This document shows, piece after piece, positions 1 to 8,439 of a DNA stretch of 64,000 nt (position 1 is the first letter of the stretch; the number at the start of each line of letters is the position of its first letter). Made by a program: the position numbers and the translations under genes. The notes below the pieces were generated by a model. That model was not told where the DNA came from and did not search any database. It worked only from the letters and a program-made list of their open reading frames with translations. Origin of the DNA: Selenomonas sp963544755 (GTDB lineage: Bacteria > Bacillota > Negativicutes > Selenomonadales > Selenomonadaceae); NCBI GenBank assembly GCA_963544755.1, contig CAUUGH010000005.1, forward strand, positions 1 through 64,000, given 5' to 3'.

Positions 1-20
1 AGATAAGGAGAGAAACCTAC

Positions 21-1823
21 ATGGCTGAAAAGAAAAAAATCATTATTGTAGGCGGTGGTCTATCGGGTCTTATGGCGGCCATCAAGGTCTGTGAGCTAGG
101 CGGCGAAGTTGACCTGTTTTCCTACTGCCCCGTGAAGCGTTCTCACTCGCTGTGTGCACAAGGCGGCATCAACGCCTGCATGGACTCAAAGGGAGAGCAT
201 GACAGCGTTTATGAGCATTTCGACGATACGGTTTATGGCGGTGACTTCCTTGCTGATCAGGTCGCTGTCAAGGGCATGGTCGAAGCAGCGCCGAAGCTCA
301 TCAAAATGTTTGATCGTATGGGCGTTCCCTTTACGCGCACGCCCGAAGGCAATCTTGATCTTAGAAACTTCGGTGGGCAAAAGAACAAACGCACCTGTTT
401 TGCCGGCTCAACGACAGGTCAGCAGCTTCTTTACGCACTTGATGAACAAGTTCGTCGTTGGGAAGTCAAGGGCGGTGTCAAAAAGTACGAGTTTTGGGAA
501 TTTATCCGCATCATCAAAAATAAAGAAGGCATCTGCCGCGGCATCGTTGCACAGAATATGAACTCAATGGAGATAAAATCATTTCCTGCCGATGTCGTCA
601 TTTTAGCGACCGGAGGTCCGGGTCAAGTGTTCGGTCGCTGCACTGCGTCTACGATCTGCAACGGCTCGGCTGTTTCTGCTGTCTACCAGCAAGGCGCACA
701 CATCGGCAATCCTGAATTTATCCAGATTCACCCAACAGCTATTCCGGGATCTGACAAGAACCGCCTGATGAGCGAGGCTTGCCGCGGCGAAGGTGGTCGC
801 GTCTGGGTCTACAAAGACGGCAAGCCTTGGTACTTCCTTGAAGAAATGTATCCGGCATACGGCAACCTCGTGCCGCGTGATGTTGCCTCTCGCGCCATCT
901 TTAAAGTCTGCGTACATATGGGACTTGGCATCAACGGTGAAAACCGCGTCTACCTCGACCTTTCCCATATCGATCCGCACTACTTAGAGCGCAAGCTCGG
1001 CGGTATCCTCGAAATTTACATGGACTTTGTAGGTAAAGATCCGCGCAAAGTGCCAATGGAAATCTTCCCCTCCGTTCACTATTCGATGGGCGGCATCTGG
1101 GTTGATCGTCTGCATCACACAAACATCAAAGGACTCATGGCATCCGGCGAATGTGACTATCAATACCACGGTGCCAATCGTCTTGGTGCAAACTCGCTCC
1201 TTTCCGCCGCGTACTCCGGCACGGTTTCAGGCCCTGAAGCTATGCGTATGGCAAAGGCGGGCGAACTCGGCGATGCCCTAACGCAAGCAGAACTTGATAA
1301 AGCACGTCAAGAAGTTGTCGATCAATTTGAAAACATACTCAAGATGGATGGGCATGAAAACGCTCACAAACTTCACCATGAACTTGGCGACATCATGTAT
1401 AAATACGTTTCCATCGAACGCGACAATAACGGTCTTGATCAATGTCTAGTCGAGCTTAAAGACATCCTGAAGCGTTGGGACAATATAGGCTTAACGGATC
1501 GCGGACACTGGGCAAACCAAGAAGCCATGTTCGTGCGTCAGCTACGCAACATGATCCTTTATGCAATGTGCATTACGAAGGCGGCGCGTTGCCGTGATGA
1601 AAGCCGCGGCGCTCATGCTAAGATCGCACTTGATGCAAATGGCAAGCGCATGATGGACGGCGAAGAGCTTGTATTTATGCCGCGTGATGATAAAAACTTC
1701 ATGCGTATCTCCATCGTCGATTATGATCCTAAGACGCAAGAGCCTATCGTCAGCTATGACGAGTTCGACCATTCGCTCATCAAGCCGCGCGCTCGCAATT
1801 ATGCGGTAGCAAAGAAAGAGTAA
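21..1823 (+). CDS. sdhA: Succinate dehydrogenase/fumarate reductase flavoprotein subunit
   Basis: A 600-residue FAD subunit that interconverts succinate and fumarate at the inner face of the membrane. The N-terminal dinucleotide-binding motif GGGLSGLMAA lies at residues 11-20. The SHSLCAQGGINA segment carries His42, the expected covalent FAD site. The substrate-site segments HPTAIPG (from His237) and RGEGG (from Arg255) are present. The start is ATG with a purine-rich ribosome site (aaggagag) 10 bases upstream. It is followed 16 bases later by the iron-sulfur subunit, so the two are one operon. The membrane cytochrome b subunit is not in the window and would lie upstream. Sequence cannot say whether the enzyme runs mainly as a fumarate reductase, although in a fermentative anaerobe that is likely. 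Confidence 0.95.
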   Translation: MAEKKKIIIVGGGLSGLMAAIKVCELGGEVDLFSYCPVKRSHSLCAQGGINACMDSKGEHDSVYEHFDDTVYGGDFLADQVAVKGMVEAAPKLIKMFDRMGVPFTRTPEGNLDLRNFGGQKNKRTCFAGSTTGQQLLYALDEQVRRWEVKGGVKKYEFWEFIRIIKNKEGICRGIVAQNMNSMEIKSFPADVVILATGGPGQVFGRCTASTICNGSAVSAVYQQGAHIGNPEFIQIHPTAIPGSDKNRLMSEACRGEGGRVWVYKDGKPWYFLEEMYPAYGNLVPRDVASRAIFKVCVHMGLGINGENRVYLDLSHIDPHYLERKLGGILEIYMDFVGKDPRKVPMEIFPSVHYSMGGIWVDRLHHTNIKGLMASGECDYQYHGANRLGANSLLSAAYSGTVSGPEAMRMAKAGELGDALTQAELDKARQEVVDQFENILKMDGHENAHKLHHELGDIMYKYVSIERDNNGLDQCLVELKDILKRWDNIGLTDRGHWANQEAMFVRQLRNMILYAMCITKAARCRDESRGAHAKIALDANGKRMMDGEELVFMPRDDKNFMRISIVDYDPKTQEPIVSYDEFDHSLIKPRARNYAVAKKE

Positions 1824-1839
1824 GAGGAGGAGATAGCAA

Positions 1840-2592
1840 ATGGCTGAACAAAAAAAAGTAAGATTCATAATAGAACGTCAGGATGGTCCTGATGCAAGCC
1901 CTTACAAGCAGGAATTTGATGTCGATTATCGCCCCGGACTAAATGTCGTCGCCGCACTCATGGAAATTCAAAAAAATCCCGTGACCGTTGACGGCAAGAC
2001 AGTTCCCCCCGTCAACTGGGAATGTAACTGCTTAGAAAAAGTCTGCGGTGCCTGCATGATGGTCATTAACGGCAAAGCGCGCCAAGCGTGCTGCTCGCTC
2101 ATTGATGAGCTTGAGCAGCCGATTACGCTTGCACCGGCGCGTACCTTCCCCGTCATTCGCGATCTCCTCATTGATCGCTCCGTCATGTTCGAGAGCTTAA
2201 AGCGTATCCACGGCTGGATCGAAATAGATGGCTCGTGGGATAACCCCGATGCACCGCTCCAAAACCCCTATACAGCGGAAACAACATATGAGATCTCCCA
2301 CTGCATGACGTGCGGCTGCTGCCTTGAGGCGTGCCCAAATGTCGGACCACAATCTGACTTCATCGGTCCTTCGCCAACTGTGCAAACGCTTCTTTTTAAC
2401 CTGCATCCGATGGGTAAATTCGATGCACCAAAGCGCCTTGAATCCCTCATGGGCAAGGGCGGCATCACAAGCTGCGGCAACAGCCAAAACTGTGAGCAGG
2501 CGTGCCCAAAGGACATCAAGCTCACAAAGCATCTCGCACAGCTTAACCGTGATGTCAACAAGCAAGCATTAAGAAATATCTTTAATAATTAA
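1840..2592 (+). CDS. sdhB: Succinate dehydrogenase/fumarate reductase iron-sulfur subunit
   Basis: A 250-residue electron-transfer subunit joining the flavoprotein to the membrane anchor. The N-terminal ferredoxin-like part holds the [2Fe-2S] ligands CNCLEKVCGAC (residues 62-72) with a later Cys at 84. The C-terminal part has CMTCGCCLEACP (155-166) and CGNSQNCEQACP (212-223), which supply ligands for the [4Fe-4S] and [3Fe-4S] clusters. The ribosome site aggagg sits just before the ATG. It is the last gene of the operon, since a strong terminator begins right after the stop codon. No truncation or missing ligand is seen. Confidence 0.95.
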   Translation: MAEQKKVRFIIERQDGPDASPYKQEFDVDYRPGLNVVAALMEIQKNPVTVDGKTVPPVNWECNCLEKVCGACMMVINGKARQACCSLIDELEQPITLAPARTFPVIRDLLIDRSVMFESLKRIHGWIEIDGSWDNPDAPLQNPYTAETTYEISHCMTCGCCLEACPNVGPQSDFIGPSPTVQTLLFNLHPMGKFDAPKRLESLMGKGGITSCGNSQNCEQACPKDIKLTKHLAQLNRDVNKQALRNIFNN

Positions 2593-2593
2593 A

Positions 2594-2643
2594 AAGTTAA
2601 AATAAAAAAAGAAACCGTATGGTTTCTTTTTTTATTTTAACTT
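2594..2643. terminator. Bidirectional terminator between sdhB and the DUF4931 gene
   Basis: Two perfectly complementary 23-base arms (2594-2616 and 2621-2643) flank the loop gtat. The inner stem is gaaacc/ggtttc and the outer part is A-rich on one side and T-rich on the other, so it can stop transcription from either side of this convergent gene pair. Confidence 0.9.
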
Positions 2644-2701
2644 AAACTATAAAACTCTTGGCAGCCTGGGTAAGATAAGCAAAACAGCATTTTGATACTT
2701 T

Positions 2702-3466
2702 TTATTTAGGGAAATAAATCCTTTGCACATCGTTTCGCAAATCTTCCAAATTACTCGGACGAAAGCGGATATTATAGCCGATAAAAAGCGGCGATGTAGC
2801 AAAGCGCGGCATGATTTTGACACGCATGATGCCAGATGCTTGGTAAAAGAAGATATTATAGCTGCTGCAATGTTTATTAGAGCGGCGCATGAGATAATCG
2901 ACGGCTATCTGTATATCATCGGCAACAGTATCTAAAGCATCGCCTGTCTTAGGTACGACGTTAAATTCACTAAAGCCGATGCGTGGGCAAGTTGAGATAT
3001 TAAAATCAACGTCATTTTTTTCGCAGATACTAAGACCTTCAAATTCTACAGGATCAAATGCCAGTTGTTCATTAAATACGCGAAAGCCGACAATCTGCAT
3101 ATGAGGATGGCGCAATGTACCGCCCGATAAAGGACCAAAATTTTTGAAGAAAATGACGGTTTCATACTTTCCGCAAGCCTGCATTTTTTGCCAGTGATGT
3201 ACGCCGAAACGAATTAAACGGCGCATATGTGTTTGGGAATAGTCGGGAATGTCTGTGTTACAGATCTTACTTTCGATGATGACGAATTGATCGGCATCTT
3301 CGATGACGTTATATTTATTCTTGAGCAAAATAAGATCGCCATCTGTATCTATGATACCGGAAAGGCTTTTACGATCACAAAAGGGGCACGAAGCAGCCTT
3401 GTTGATGATGTTTTCCGGCTTTTTATTGCCAAGCGTCGTATTAAAGCCGATGATATTAAAGTCCAT
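2702..3466 (-). CDS. DUF4931-type HIT/GalT-like protein
   Basis: A 254-residue protein resembling the small galactose-1-phosphate uridylyltransferase-like branch of the HIT superfamily. Visible marks are a zinc-type CPFCDR motif near residue 28 and a nucleotide-binding HPHMQIV motif near residue 120, the HxHxQ signature of GalT-type transferases. There is no signal peptide, so it should be cytosolic. The start codon ATG follows ggggggctttc. It stands alone, convergent with the sdh operon and divergent from the flippase gene, so context gives no pathway. The substrate is unknown: assignment to a nucleotidyl-transfer or hydrolase reaction is inference from the fold motifs only. Confidence 0.65.
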   Translation of the reverse strand: MDFNIIGFNTTLGNKKPENIINKAASCPFCDRKSLSGIIDTDGDLILLKNKYNVIEDADQFVIIESKICNTDIPDYSQTHMRRLIRFGVHHWQKMQACGKYETVIFFKNFGPLSGGTLRHPHMQIVGFRVFNEQLAFDPVEFEGLSICEKNDVDFNISTCPRIGFSEFNVVPKTGDALDTVADDIQIAVDYLMRRSNKHCSSYNIFFYQASGIMRVKIMPRFATSPLFIGYNIRFRPSNLEDLRNDVQRIYFPK

Positions 3467-3561
3467 GAAAGCCCCCCTACAAAATCGACACGGAAAATAA
3501 GCTTACAATAAAAGCAGCATTTCATTTTATCTTTGATTTCATAGTATATTTCTAGCAAAAA

Positions 3562-3570
3562 TGGTATAAT
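3562..3570 (+). promoter_or_regulatory. Extended -10 promoter before the flippase gene
   Basis: tggtataat is a TGn-extended -10 element about 100 bases upstream of the proposed GTG start. No good -35 hexamer is seen 17 bases further upstream, which is usual for extended -10 promoters. Confidence 0.4.
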
Positions 3571-3670
3571 TACTAAGTTAATATATCATCATTATATAAA
3601 ATTTCATGCGTTTTTGCAAAGCGTGCTTTCTTGTGCGCTCAATGTGGCGCAAAAGCAGGGCAGTGAGGCG

Positions 3671-5314
3671 GTGTTTCGTATAAGCAAGCAAGAAAGTTTT
3701 ATCAAGGGGACATTGATTTTAACGGTGGCGAGTTTTGTCGTGAAAGTCATCGGCTCTTTGAACTGGATTTTCGTTTCGCGTATTTTAGGCGGCGAGGGCA
3801 TCGGGCTTTATCAAATGGCTTTTCCGATTTATTTTTTTGCCATGAGCATTTCGCAAGCCGGCGTACCTGTTGCCATATCGATCATCACCGCAGAGCGCGT
3901 CGCACTAAAAGATATTTTCGGTGCGCGGCGTGTATTTCGCATTTCTATGGCTTTGATGGTTTTTACGGGGATTTTATTTTCGCTTTTGACGTATTGGGGT
4001 GCCGATTTACTCATCAAGTGGCAATTCATTCGTGATCCGCGCGCTTATATGTCGGTCGTAGCACTTTCGCCAACGATTTTTTTTGTGACGCTGCTTGCAA
4101 GTTCACGCGGCTATTTGCAGGGCTGGCAGCGTATGACACCAACGGCTGTTTCTCAGATCGTCGAGCAGATTTTTCGCGTTTTCACGATGGTGTTATTTGC
4201 CAGTCTTTTGCTGCCGATGGGCTTAGACTATGCAGCGGCAGGTGCAAGTCTTGGTGCTTTTGCCGGTGCTATTGGCGGTCTTTTGGTTCTTATTTATTAT
4301 CACTTTAAGCTAGATAAAGACATTGAGCTAGAATATGGTGTAAACCTTGCGCCGCCGACAAACGAAAAACAAGCACCCCTCGGTGTGATCATCCGTCGTG
4401 TTTTTTCGCTCGCGCTGCCTGTGTCAGCTGCAAGCATCATGCTGCCTATCGTGTCAAATCTCGATCTGCTCATCGTGCCGCAGCGTCTTGAGGTCGCCGG
4501 CTATACAGTACCACAGGCAACGGAGCTTTTCGGCTACCTCACGGGCATGGCTGTGCCGCTTGTCAATCTCGCGACGATTTTTACGGCATCTTTAGCGGTA
4601 AGTATCGTACCGGCGATTTCTAAAGCACGAGCATTACACGATACTAAACAGATGTATCAGCAGACGGCAGCTGCCGTAAGAATATCAAATTTCGTTTGCT
4701 TTCCGGCGTTTATCGTCGTACTGGTATTGGCAACACCGATTTCAACGCTCATTTATGACGCCCCCGGGGCAGGGCCTGCTGTACTCGTTTCATCTTTTTC
4801 CATCGTGCTGCTCGGGCTACATCAAGTATCGACAGCAGTCTTACAAGGCCTTGGACATCCGACAATCCCGATGCTCAACATGATTTTAGCCGCTTTTTTT
4901 AAGATCGCTCTTAACTGGATCTTAACAGCGATTCCGTGGCTAGGCATCATGGGGGCAGCGTGGGCGACGGCAGCAGATATTGGTATTGCTGCTATTATCA
5001 ATCTTTATTTTATTTGGCGCTACATCGGCTATCGTATGGAATTTTTACAATTTTTCAAGACAATGGCAGCCGCTGCTGTCATGGCAGGAGCCGTGTATTT
5101 TTTCTACAGCTTCATCATGGGAACATTCGCCGCTAATGCCGCAGCAACATTTAGCTCCATCGTCATCGGCATATTTATCTACATTGCTGTACTAATCGTA
5201 AGCGGCGGTCTTTTAAAAGAAGATATGGCAAATATCCCGTTCATTGGTTCTTTTAGCGTTCGTTTTTTGCAGCGCATCGGCGTTTTTAGCATGGGCAAGG
5301 AGGCGAAGGGGTGA
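3671..5314 (+). CDS. MOP-superfamily lipid/polysaccharide flippase (SpoVB/MurJ-like)
   Basis: A polytopic membrane protein of about 547 residues with many hydrophobic segments along its whole length. The opening FIKGTLILTVASFVVKVIGS followed by a RILGGEGIGLYQMA-type segment is typical of the SpoVB/YtgP branch of the MOP exporters, which flip lipid-linked peptidoglycan or polysaccharide precursors. The frame is open from a TTG at 3614. I prefer the GTG at 3671 because homologous proteins begin close to the first membrane helix and an aggg/gtgagg purine stretch lies before it, but the start is not certain. The stop overlaps the next gene start by four bases, so the two are translationally coupled. 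The cargo cannot be told from sequence. Confidence 0.8.
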   Translation: MFRISKQESFIKGTLILTVASFVVKVIGSLNWIFVSRILGGEGIGLYQMAFPIYFFAMSISQAGVPVAISIITAERVALKDIFGARRVFRISMALMVFTGILFSLLTYWGADLLIKWQFIRDPRAYMSVVALSPTIFFVTLLASSRGYLQGWQRMTPTAVSQIVEQIFRVFTMVLFASLLLPMGLDYAAAGASLGAFAGAIGGLLVLIYYHFKLDKDIELEYGVNLAPPTNEKQAPLGVIIRRVFSLALPVSAASIMLPIVSNLDLLIVPQRLEVAGYTVPQATELFGYLTGMAVPLVNLATIFTASLAVSIVPAISKARALHDTKQMYQQTAAAVRISNFVCFPAFIVVLVLATPISTLIYDAPGAGPAVLVSSFSIVLLGLHQVSTAVLQGLGHPTIPMLNMILAAFFKIALNWILTAIPWLGIMGAAWATAADIGIAAIINLYFIWRYIGYRMEFLQFFKTMAAAAVMAGAVYFFYSFIMGTFAANAAATFSSIVIGIFIYIAVLIVSGGLLKEDMANIPFIGSFSVRFLQRIGVFSMGKEAKG

Positions 5315-6183
5315 GAAAATTCCTGTTAATCTACAATCCTGTGTCAGGTAATGCCTCCTTTAAAAAAAGGCTTGATGAAATGATCTGTCGCTTTCAAAAA
5401 CTCGGTTGTATGCTTATCATCTATCGAACGAGCAAAGATCTCTCAACTCTTTCACAATATGTACTAGAGTCAGGTGCTAAAGGCATTATAGTCGCAGGCG
5501 GCGACGGCACAGTTCATGAGGTCGTCAACGTGATCATGCGTGAACGTATTAGCGTGCCAATGGCGATAATCGGCAGCGGCACATCAAATGATTTTGCGAC
5601 CTATCTAGATCTTGTCGGCGATCTTGAAGAATATGTCGAGCGAGTCTTGTCGCATAAAACGATGCGCGTTGATCTGGGACGCATCGGCGAAGAGTATTTC
5701 ATCAATGTGGCAAGTGCCGGCGTCATGACGAATATTGCCCACGAGGTCGATGTGCGACTGAAAAATGTATTAGGAAAGATGGCATACTACCTAAAAGGCA
5801 TCAGCGAACTGCCTAAATTTCGTTCGGTAAAATTTTCCATTGAGGCAGACGGCAAATCTCATGAGGCGGAAGGCTTCCTTTTTGTTATCGCCAACGGCGG
5901 TGTCGTCGGCAGCTTCAACAATGTAGCTACGCGCGCAAGCATCAACGATGGCAAGCTAGATCTCCTTCTTGTAAAAAAATGCAGTCTGCCGGAACTTGTC
6001 GCTCTTACGGCAGAGATCGTGGCAGGTAAGGGCATTTCTGAAAAGAACGTATTATATTTACAGGCAAAGCGTTTTTTGATCACAGCAGATGCACCGCTAT
6101 TGAGCGATGTTGACGGCGAAAAAGGACCGCCGCTTCCTTTATTGGTCGAGGTCGTGCCGCAGGCGATCGAGATTTTCATTTAA
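5311..6183 (+). CDS. Diacylglycerol kinase-family lipid kinase
   Basis: A 290-residue protein of the DagK/YegS family, which phosphorylates diacylglycerol or related lipids using ATP. The catalytic glycine-rich loop VAGGDGTVHEVVN lies near residues 61-75, and IIGSGTSNDFATYL, the second conserved block, follows near residue 90. The GTG start overlaps the flippase stop (gtga) and is preceded by aaggaggcgaagg, a strong ribosome site. Coupling with a lipid flippase suggests both serve membrane-lipid or envelope synthesis. The substrate lipid is not defined by sequence. Confidence 0.85.
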   Translation: MRKFLLIYNPVSGNASFKKRLDEMICRFQKLGCMLIIYRTSKDLSTLSQYVLESGAKGIIVAGGDGTVHEVVNVIMRERISVPMAIIGSGTSNDFATYLDLVGDLEEYVERVLSHKTMRVDLGRIGEEYFINVASAGVMTNIAHEVDVRLKNVLGKMAYYLKGISELPKFRSVKFSIEADGKSHEAEGFLFVIANGGVVGSFNNVATRASINDGKLDLLLVKKCSLPELVALTAEIVAGKGISEKNVLYLQAKRFLITADAPLLSDVDGEKGPPLPLLVEVVPQAIEIFI

Positions 6184-6233
6184 GCTCATCGTCCGCTTGG
6201 CACATCCATGCACCATGCACCGATAAATTTTCC

Positions 6234-6263
6234 TTGACGCGGCTATGTAGTCTATGATATTAT
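6234..6263 (+). promoter_or_regulatory. Promoter of the infC-rpmI-rplT operon
   Basis: The -35 element ttgacg (6234-6239) and -10 element tattat (6258-6263) are separated by 18 bases. The transcript would begin just before the structured leader. Confidence 0.65.
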
Positions 6264-6389
6264 GAGCGAGTAATTCAAGAAGAGGCCGCCGCTTCTCACC
6301 TGCGGACAAAAGTTCGTCAGGTATTATATGAAATAAAAAGGGTGGCGTCTGCCGCCCTTTTTTGCTTGTTCATCAGGAGGTGTTTTCCC
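6264..6389 (+). ncRNA. L20-type leader of infC (attenuator region)
   Basis: The 5' untranslated region contains a conserved-looking block, cgcttctcacctg, then the helix acctgcggac/gttcgtcaggt with an aaaa loop, and then an intrinsic terminator just before the infC ribosome site. This layout matches the Firmicutes L20 leader, in which ribosomal protein L20 binds the nascent RNA and favours premature termination. The family assignment rests on position, structure and the following operon. Confidence 0.7.
6340..6363 (+). terminator. Leader terminator (attenuator) upstream of infC
   Basis: Arms gggtggc (6340-6346) and gccgccc (6351-6357) with a gtct loop are followed by six T. It lies inside the operon leader, so it should act as a regulated terminator rather than a gene end. 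Confidence 0.85.
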
Positions 6390-6920
6390 ATTAGCAGGGA
6401 ATCTTTAAGGATCAACGAAGAAATTCGCATTCGAGAGGTGCGCGTCACTAGTGCATCGGGTGAGCAGCTTGGCATCATGGCAACATACGATGCCTTACGC
6501 ATGGCGCAAGAGCAGCATCTCGATCTCGTCGAGGTCGCGCCGAAAGCAAAGCCTCCTGTCTGCCGTATCATGGATTTTGGCAAATACCGTTACGAGCAAC
6601 AGAAGCGGGAAAAAGAGGCGAGGAAAAAGCAAAAGGTTGTCACAATCAAAGAGGTCAAATTGCGTCCGAACATTGAGCAGCATGATTTTGACGTAAAGCT
6701 AAAGAATGCTCTTCGTTTTCTTGAAGAAGGAAATAAGGTCAAGGTCACGATCATGTTCCGTGGTCGTGAGTTGTCGCATCCGGAGCTTGGCAGAGCTGTG
6801 CTAAACAGAGTATCTGAGAAGCTAAAGGATATAGTTTCCGTCGAGCGAGATGCAAGGCTTGAGGGCAAAAATATGACGATGATTCTTGCCCCGAAAGCCC
6901 AGACTAAAGGAGGAAAATAA
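6390..6920 (+). CDS. infC: Translation initiation factor IF-3 (AUU start)
   Basis: IF-3 binds the 30S subunit, prevents premature subunit joining and checks the initiator codon. The product of 176 residues begins SRESLRINEEIR after the first residue and holds the two IF-3 domains, with the linker rich in Lys around the middle (EQQKREKEARKKQK). I place the start at ATT (6390-6392): aggagg ends nine bases before it and the length then fits the family. The frame is open further upstream to a GTG at 6342, but that codon lies within the leader terminator stem. AUU starts are the classical means by which IF-3 represses its own synthesis. rpmI follows two bases after the stop. Confidence 0.93.
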   Translation: MSRESLRINEEIRIREVRVTSASGEQLGIMATYDALRMAQEQHLDLVEVAPKAKPPVCRIMDFGKYRYEQQKREKEARKKQKVVTIKEVKLRPNIEQHDFDVKLKNALRFLEEGNKVKVTIMFRGRELSHPELGRAVLNRVSEKLKDIVSVERDARLEGKNMTMILAPKAQTKGGK

Positions 6921-6922
6921 TA

Positions 6923-7117
6923 ATGCCAAAGGTAAAGACGCGCAAAGCGGCTGCAAAGCGCTTTTCTATAACCGGTTCTGGTGAGTTTAAGAGAAACAAG
7001 GCATTTAAGCGCCATATTTTAGAGAAAAAGACGAGCAAACGCAAGCGCAATTTGCGTAAGGCGACGCTGGTTTCTCTAGCAGATCACGAGCGTGTGCGCG
7101 ATATGCTGAACAAATAA
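6923..7117 (+). CDS. rpmI: 50S ribosomal protein L35
   Basis: A 64-residue, very basic protein with the standard L35 opening MPKVKTRKAAAKRF and a C-terminal LADHERVRDML segment. It is a structural protein of the large ribosomal subunit. The ribosome site aaaggagg lies in the end of infC, so translation is coupled to IF-3. Gene order infC-rpmI-rplT is the standard one, and all three are probably controlled by L20 through the leader. Confidence 0.97.
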   Translation: MPKVKTRKAAAKRFSITGSGEFKRNKAFKRHILEKKTSKRKRNLRKATLVSLADHERVRDMLNK

Positions 7118-7131
7118 TGGGGGGATGAGAT

Positions 7132-7485
7132 ATGCCAAGAGTAAAATCCGGCGTTACGGCGCATCGGCGTCATAAAAAGATTCTAAAGCTCGCTAAGGGC
7201 TATCGCGGCGCAAAGAGCAAGCAATTCAAAAAAGCAAACGAAACTGTCATGAAGGCACTCTACTATGCCCACCGTGACCGCCGCGCTAAAAAAGGCGATT
7301 TTCGAAAGCTCTGGATCGCTCGCATCAATGCGGCTGCGCGCATGAATGGTATTTCCTACAGTCGCTTTATCAGCGGCTTGACAAAGGCCGGCGTCGAGGT
7401 CAACCGCAAGATGTTCGCTGATCTAGCTGTACATGATGAGAAAGCATTCGCTCAGTTGGTAGCCATCGCTAAGGAAAATCAATAA
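7132..7485 (+). CDS. rplT: 50S ribosomal protein L20
   Basis: A 117-residue primary 23S rRNA-binding protein needed for early large-subunit assembly. The N-terminal basic extension MPRVKSGVTAHRRHKKILKL and the globular part with SRFISGLTKAGVEVNRKMLADLA-like sequence (here with KMFADLAVHD) are typical. It ends the infC operon and is the expected repressor acting at the leader upstream of infC. ATG is preceded by gggggatgag. Confidence 0.97.
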   Translation: MPRVKSGVTAHRRHKKILKLAKGYRGAKSKQFKKANETVMKALYYAHRDRRAKKGDFRKLWIARINAAARMNGISYSRFISGLTKAGVEVNRKMFADLAVHDEKAFAQLVAIAKENQ

Positions 7486-7493
7486 GAAGCAGC

Positions 7494-7518
7494 AAAGGAC
7501 TGTTGCCTGTTCCTTTTT
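7494..7518 (+). terminator. Weak possible terminator after rplT
   Basis: A six-base stem aaagga/tccttt with an 11-base loop ends in a T-rich stretch. The stem is A/T rich and short, so this is a tentative call for the end of the ribosomal-protein operon. Confidence 0.3.
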
Positions 7519-7617
7519 CTTGCAAGCGGTAGTTTCTCAAGTTCGTAGGAGAGATTGCACCTTGCAGGAAATTTGGTTCGTGCAGCAGTCTTTTTTGTGT
7601 AATTTGAAAGAATTATT

Positions 7618-8439
7618 ATGGAAAAAATTACAAGCGTACATAATAAGCGTGTAAAATGGCTGCGACGTTTGCTAAACAGCAAGCATCGTCGCGCAGAAAA
7701 AGTCGTCATTGCCGAAGGCGTGCGTCTCGTCGAGCTAGCAGCTACAGCAAAAGCAGCGATGCGTTTTTGCCTTGTTACAAAAGAAGCAATGCAAAAAGAG
7801 CGTGTGCAGCAACTTCTTTTACAGCTAAATGCACTTAGCTGCCCATGCTTTGAAACAAGGCGCGAAGTGTATCAAACGCTTAGCGATACCGACACACCGC
7901 AGGGTATTCTTCTCGTCTTAGAAGAGCCGCGTATCGCTCTTTCATCACTGGCAGCATCAAAAGAAAGCCTTATCGTCATTCTTGATGCTGTGCAAGATCC
8001 CGGCAACGCAGGTACGATCATACGCACGGCAGATGCGGCAGGCGCTGATGCCGTTATATGTTTAGAAGGTACAATCGACGTATTTTCTACTAAGGCGGTA
8101 CGCGCTAGTATGGGTTCTATCTTTCATATTCCCGTCATCTCTACCATATCGCACCGGATGCTGCAAGACTTTTTGCGGCAACGGCAAGTGACGCTTTTAG
8201 CCGCAGACCTTGACGAAATGGCAAAGCCTTATTATCAGGCAGCTTATCGCGGTAAACTTGCGCTTGCTTTTGGAAGCGAAAGTAATGGCATATCGCACGA
8301 ACTAGCGCAAATAGCACGGCAAAAGATCTTCATTCCGATGTTCGGCAAGGCAGAATCACTAAATGTTGCAACAGCAGCCGCGCTCATACTTTTTGAGGCG
8401 GCAAGGGTACGCCATGGCTTTTTTTATCATGACCAATAA
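7618..8439 (+). CDS. TrmH/SpoU-family RNA 2'-O-methyltransferase
   Basis: A 273-residue SAM-dependent methyltransferase of the SPOUT class. An N-terminal substrate-binding domain (about residues 1-100) ends in the DTPQGILLVLEEP segment. The catalytic knot has the three usual motifs: LDAVQDPGNAGTIIRTADAA, then VRASMGSIFHIPV, then FGSESNGIS near the C-terminus. A similar gene (ysgA type) lies near rplT in Bacillus. The target RNA position is unknown. The gene converges with the thiamine pyrophosphokinase gene, and their 3' ends overlap by 13 bases. A second SpoU member, rlmB, lies further along the window. Confidence 0.85.
   Translation: MEKITSVHNKRVKWLRRLLNSKHRRAEKVVIAEGVRLVELAATAKAAMRFCLVTKEAMQKERVQQLLLQLNALSCPCFETRREVYQTLSDTDTPQGILLVLEEPRIALSSLAASKESLIVILDAVQDPGNAGTIIRTADAAGADAVICLEGTIDVFSTKAVRASMGSIFHIPVISTISHRMLQDFLRQRQVTLLAADLDEMAKPYYQAAYRGKLALAFGSESNGISHELAQIARQKIFIPMFGKAESLNVATAAALILFEAARVRHGFFYHDQ

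Noticed and set aside
603..980. Long antisense frames within sdhA
   Set aside because: They mirror the codon pattern of sdhA and show no protein-family features or ribosome sites.
3606..3683. Small leader peptide frame before the flippase gene
   Set aside because: A 25-codon ATG frame overlaps the gene start but has no ribosome site and no recognisable pattern.
6342..6389. GTG start giving IF-3 a 16-residue N-terminal extension
   Set aside because: The codon lies in the leader terminator stem, has no ribosome site and adds residues not seen in the family; the ATT at 6390 is well placed.
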